A DNA stretch of 33,936 nt from CAYXRK01 sp964467615 (GTDB lineage: Bacteria > Hydrogenedentota > Hydrogenedentia > Hydrogenedentales > GCA-2746185). The stretch covers positions 1-33,936 of the forward strand of contig CAYXRK010000029.1 of assembly GCA_964467615.1 (NCBI GenBank). Reading direction: 5' to 3'. Position 1 is the stretch's first letter. Each line of letters opens with the position of its first letter. Both the position numbers and the translations under genes were made by a program. Below the pieces are notes generated by a model. It did no database searches and was not told the DNA's origin. It worked only from the letters and a program-made list of their open reading frames with translations. Of the stretch, positions 31,073 to 33,936 are shown piece by piece.

Positions 31073-31833
31073 CAGAAGTTCTCCCACCAGTAAACGGCAT
31101 CAGTTGCGGCACGCCATTCGAGTGCGCCCATATCCCGTACCTCCTCGCTTGGGTTCTCGCCTCGCAGCAGCGGATCTGGCGCGTTGATTGGACCCATGTG
31201 ATCATCAAAATCGTTAAAGAAGGTATGGTCATTGAGATCGGTTCGATCCAAGCACGGCGAGTTCCCCGAAATCGGATTCGGCGCGGTCAACCCCTTCAGC
31301 TTCAAGAACTCGTGCAAGTTTGCCGGGGCGCGCCACATGACATCATCGAAGCGGTAGTGACCGTAGGGCCTGACCCACATGAAGAACCGCGTGCTCAGTT
31401 GCTCAGTCACGCCCGTGCTTTGTATCAGCAATTCCGTGGGGTCGCCACGTTTCGCCCACCACACTTGGACGGACGTGCCGTCGGCGATGATCGTCACGTC
31501 GTACCAGAACTGTTTTGATGATATACGCGTGACACTGTCCAATGTTTGGGCCGCGCCACCGGCGACCACTTGTTTGAGCGAAATCGTCGTGTCGCTGACC
31601 TCCACGTAGGCATAGTCGTCCCAGGAGTTCCAGCGGAATATCGCCCTGAACTCCTTGCCATCGTCGGAGTCAAGCTCGCGATAATAGCTGAGCCAAACAT
31701 GCCTATTCTCGACCGGCTGATTAAGCACCTGGATTTGGTTGTACACTGTATCCGACTTCGTGTGCGACAGGTAGTAGTTTCCGCCGCTCAGGGATCCGTC
31801 TTGTCCGACCATGAGCCCGCGACCATGTTCCAA
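31072..31833 (-). CDS. LamG-like / beta-helix-cap C-terminal part, probably frameshifted from the upstream subtilase gene
   Basis: Open frame of about 250 residues that reads as the continuation of the 31788-33936 protein. GQDGSLSGGNYYLSHTKSD follows on from GSWNMVAGSWS with one base lost near 31805, as in LamG-like jelly-roll domains (FEDTF...GSW...GQDG, later FRWNSWDDYAYVEV and FWYDVTIIADGTSVQVWW). After the jelly-roll come SPCLDRTD and VRDMGALEWR, the normal cap of this beta-helix family. The likely true start is not the ATG at 31833, whose context lacks a Shine-Dalgarno element; it is a fragment in frame +1. It ends one base into the start of the next gene. Confidence 0.65.
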   Translation of the reverse strand: MEHGRGLMVGQDGSLSGGNYYLSHTKSDTVYNQIQVLNQPVENRHVWLSYYRELDSDDGKEFRAIFRWNSWDDYAYVEVSDTTISLKQVVAGGAAQTLDSVTRISSKQFWYDVTIIADGTSVQVWWAKRGDPTELLIQSTGVTEQLSTRFFMWVRPYGHYRFDDVMWRAPANLHEFLKLKGLTAPNPISGNSPCLDRTDLNDHTFFNDFDDHMGPINAPDPLLRGENPSEEVRDMGALEWRAATDAVYWWENF

Positions 31834-33936
31834 CTACCCAGCCCATCGCCCGCAAACGTGTCCTCGAACGCAACCGGCGGCTTGAACGTCAGCGTCGCGA
31901 ATAGTGGATTGAGCGCAATATTGTTGTTGGTGGTCGATCCCCCTTCGATGTCCGAATAGCTTATGGTCGAATTGTTGTAAAGCTGCGCGAGCGTGCCCGT
32001 CCCCGGCGGTCCGCCTTGTGTATTTCCCCAGACGATATTGTTACGGAAGTTCCCCGTGACCGCGGTATCTGCAATTCCACCGGCGCGATTGCCCGAGCTG
32101 TAGACGAAGTTCTTAAAAATGGTGTTCTGCTCGATGCGGACCGCGTCGCAATCGCGCATGGCCCCGCCGTTACCGCTCGAGCAGGAATTGTCATAGAAGA
32201 CATTGCTGATGATATGGCCGTTGCATCCCGACAAGCCGCCGCCGTGTACGGAAGCGCTGTTCTTGTAAAAGAAGTTCTGGACAATGGTCCCGTCGCAGTC
32301 CTCCGCGCCGCCACCCGCCGCGTCCGCGAAGTTGCCTTCGAACCAGTTCTTCCGGACGATGCCGTCACAGTCATACAACGCGCCGCCTTTGCTCGTGTTT
32401 GCCGTATTGTCCGCACGGTTCCCTGTTCCCACGCGGCCGAACCGGTTTCCCTCAATGAGGCCGTCCGCGTCGCTAATTGCGCCGCCGTTGCCCGTTACCT
32501 TGTTGTCTATGAAAAGGTTGAACATGATGCGGGCCTTCGTGCCGTATCCCCCGATTCCACCCGAATTGTCTGAAGTGCCCTTGATCGTGAACCCGATAAG
32601 CGCGGCATCTTCGGTTTCGGTACCGCTAAATACAACGGCACGGGAGCCGGGCGGCGCCTCGATTACTGTCGACGCAACGGTCTTCGGGTCGTTTGGATTT
32701 GTCGAGCGCACCACGATGTCCTTACCGAAATAGACCAATCCAGTGTAGGTCCCCGGGGCCACTTCGATGACATCGTGCGCGACCGCGGCGTAGGTTGCGG
32801 CTGCGATCGACGCGTATTCGTAACCGTTCGCGGTGCCGCCCGGACCGACGGTGCGGATGTGTGCGTTGTTGTAGAGGTTACCATCGACATTAGCGCCGCG
32901 GTAGTCCCGCCCTTTGAGCCAGAGACCGCCCGTTTCGGTGACCCATCCGTCCTTCATCGCGGGAGCGCCATGTTCCCATTTGGCCGCGGAACCATTGATT
33001 GTGGCTAAGCCGTCGTTGCCGTTGACGGGGAAATCGGCGTCGCTCCTGTACGTATGCACAGTACCGGCGAGGTATAGGGTTGGCCAGGTAAAGTTACTTG
33101 CCAGTCCGATGTCCGTGATGTAGTCCGGGTCGCACCGGGCGACGATCTGATTCGTGTCGTTGCGCCACACAAGTTCTCCCTGCTTGTTCTCGACCGTGGT
33201 GAGGTCTGTGCTTCCCAACGGAACGCTCTCGATGATTTTGCCGTCGATGTAGAGATCGCCGCCAGGCAGAGGCGTTTGGGAGGATTCGTAGTACGTGAGC
33301 GACATGAGGCTGCGCTGCTTGAAACCGGTTTCATTCGCGGGCCGATTCAAGTCCGTGACCACACTAATCCAATGGCGGTCCCGGTCGGCGTCTGTCACGG
33401 CGAGCGCCATGTCCACCAGGCCGTAGCCGGTGTAGTAGTCGCGGCCGGGACCGGCGTCTTCCCATAGGAAAGATTCACCCACATCGTACTGTCCATTGCC
33501 AGCAGGTGTAGTCTCAGTAGCGGCGGGAATCGTGTCCCCATAGCTAAAACGCAGGTAGTCGAGGTCGTGCGCGCTCAGCATCATGCCGAACTGGATTTCC
33601 GTGTGGCTCAGGCGCGGCTCGACCGTCAACATGAGACCCGCGAGGCCCGCAATCTGAGGGACGGCGGACGAAGTGCCGGCGCCAAGGGTATAGAGTTGTA
33701 CTACTCCCGCCTCGCGCCACTCGCCGATATAGGTAATCAATGGGTTCGACGGGCCCGGTGCGCTTGCCGGATCTTTGAGGAATTTGTACGTCCGTCCCGC
33801 TGAGGGGGCCACCACGTCCACCGCCCAACCGTAGTTCGAGGCCTGTTGGTTTTCGAGAGTCTCGTTCGCGTCGGCGGCGAAGAAAGCGCGTTCGCCTTTG
33901 GGGTCTGAAGCGCCGGCGGTAATCACTTCGAACAGC
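31788..33936 (-). CDS. subtilase (S8) with beta-helix domain, cut by the right edge and ended by a probable frameshift
   Basis: Partial at its N-terminus. About 715 residues are visible. VITAGASDPKG near the edge and the nucleophile motif GTSSAVPQIAGLAG (Ser at about base 33670) are those of subtilisin-type serine proteases; the Asp and His residues lie outside the window. After a linker domain (about 180-350) comes a right-handed beta-helix (about 350-650) with four coils of about 24 residues that stack a DCDG cysteine (YDCDGIV, EDCDGTIV, SGCNGHII, RDCDAVRI). The frame ends soon after GSWNMVAGSW with a non-family SDKTDP tail, and the fold continues in frame at 31072-31833. It is probably exported; cleavage substrate unknown. 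It heads the coupled operon with the stalked beta-helix protein. Confidence 0.85.
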   Translation of the reverse strand, partial: LFEVITAGASDPKGERAFFAADANETLENQQASNYGWAVDVVAPSAGRTYKFLKDPASAPGPSNPLITYIGEWREAGVVQLYTLGAGTSSAVPQIAGLAGLMLTVEPRLSHTEIQFGMMLSAHDLDYLRFSYGDTIPAATETTPAGNGQYDVGESFLWEDAGPGRDYYTGYGLVDMALAVTDADRDRHWISVVTDLNRPANETGFKQRSLMSLTYYESSQTPLPGGDLYIDGKIIESVPLGSTDLTTVENKQGELVWRNDTNQIVARCDPDYITDIGLASNFTWPTLYLAGTVHTYRSDADFPVNGNDGLATINGSAAKWEHGAPAMKDGWVTETGGLWLKGRDYRGANVDGNLYNNAHIRTVGPGGTANGYEYASIAAATYAAVAHDVIEVAPGTYTGLVYFGKDIVVRSTNPNDPKTVASTVIEAPPGSRAVVFSGTETEDAALIGFTIKGTSDNSGGIGGYGTKARIMFNLFIDNKVTGNGGAISDADGLIEGNRFGRVGTGNRADNTANTSKGGALYDCDGIVRKNWFEGNFADAAGGGAEDCDGTIVQNFFYKNSASVHGGGLSGCNGHIISNVFYDNSCSSGNGGAMRDCDAVRIEQNTIFKNFVYSSGNRAGGIADTAVTGNFRNNIVWGNTQGGPPGTGTLAQLYNNSTISYSDIEGGSTTNNNIALNPLFATLTFKPPVAFEDTFAGDGLGSWNMVAGSWSDKTDP

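Overview
The window reads as a chromosomal segment of an uncultured, GC-rich, Gram-negative bacterium of the PVC / Hydrogenedentota type. The pointers are a PVC-type haem-binding c-type cytochrome lipoprotein, beta-helix surface proteins with a Gly-Glu repeat stalk and a Gly-Cys / membrane helix / Arg tail, a complete pilMNOPQ block, a Tat-exported aldo/keto reductase and a bacterial class A RNase P RNA. The taxonomic placement is inferred from protein style, not from a marker gene. No prophage, CRISPR array or insertion sequence was recognised.

Left part (1-9114). An acyl-CoA dehydrogenase is cut by the left edge. It is followed by a ParE/RelE-type toxin-antitoxin pair with a good promoter, then by a two-gene operon for an exported double-VOC protein and a large PVC haem protein. 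A membrane-anchored EF-hand protein lies divergently and may be leaderless. Next come a family 2 glycosyltransferase, tRNA-Leu(CAG) with promoter and terminator, a GGDEF diguanylate cyclase, and an ECF sigma / membrane anti-sigma-like / exported protein trio with overlapping or nearly abutting genes.

Middle (9123-23088). An FGGY sugar kinase is followed by a radical-SAM-fold protein that has lost its SAM-cluster cysteines but kept SPASM-type cysteines. A 586-base gene-free stretch ends in a sigma-70-like promoter for pilMNOPQ, the inner-membrane platform and outer-membrane secretin of a type IV pilus, closed by a terminator. A Tat aldo/keto reductase, a hotdog thioesterase and an MDR oxidoreductase follow. 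After a second 480-base gap comes a two-part acyl-CoA dehydrogenase resembling methylsuccinyl-CoA dehydrogenase.

Right part (23247-33936). A class C beta-lactamase-like hydrolase carries a frameshift near its C-terminus. Divergent from it, a strong promoter drives four tightly overlapping genes: a GT4 glycosyltransferase, a nucleotidyltransferase-fold protein, a GT2 and a second GT4. This looks like a small cell-surface glycan unit. rnpB lies convergently with its own promoter. The edge holds a coupled operon of surface proteins: a subtilase / beta-helix / LamG-like protein (cut by the right edge and frameshifted) and a beta-helix protein on an 18-unit Gly-Glu stalk with a sorting-signal-like tail.

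The observations most worth a second look are the clusterless radical-SAM protein beside the kinase, the stalked beta-helix operon with a domain nested inside the beta-helix end motif, the nucleotidyltransferase-like protein inside the glycosyltransferase operon, and the low-complexity linker inserted into PilM.
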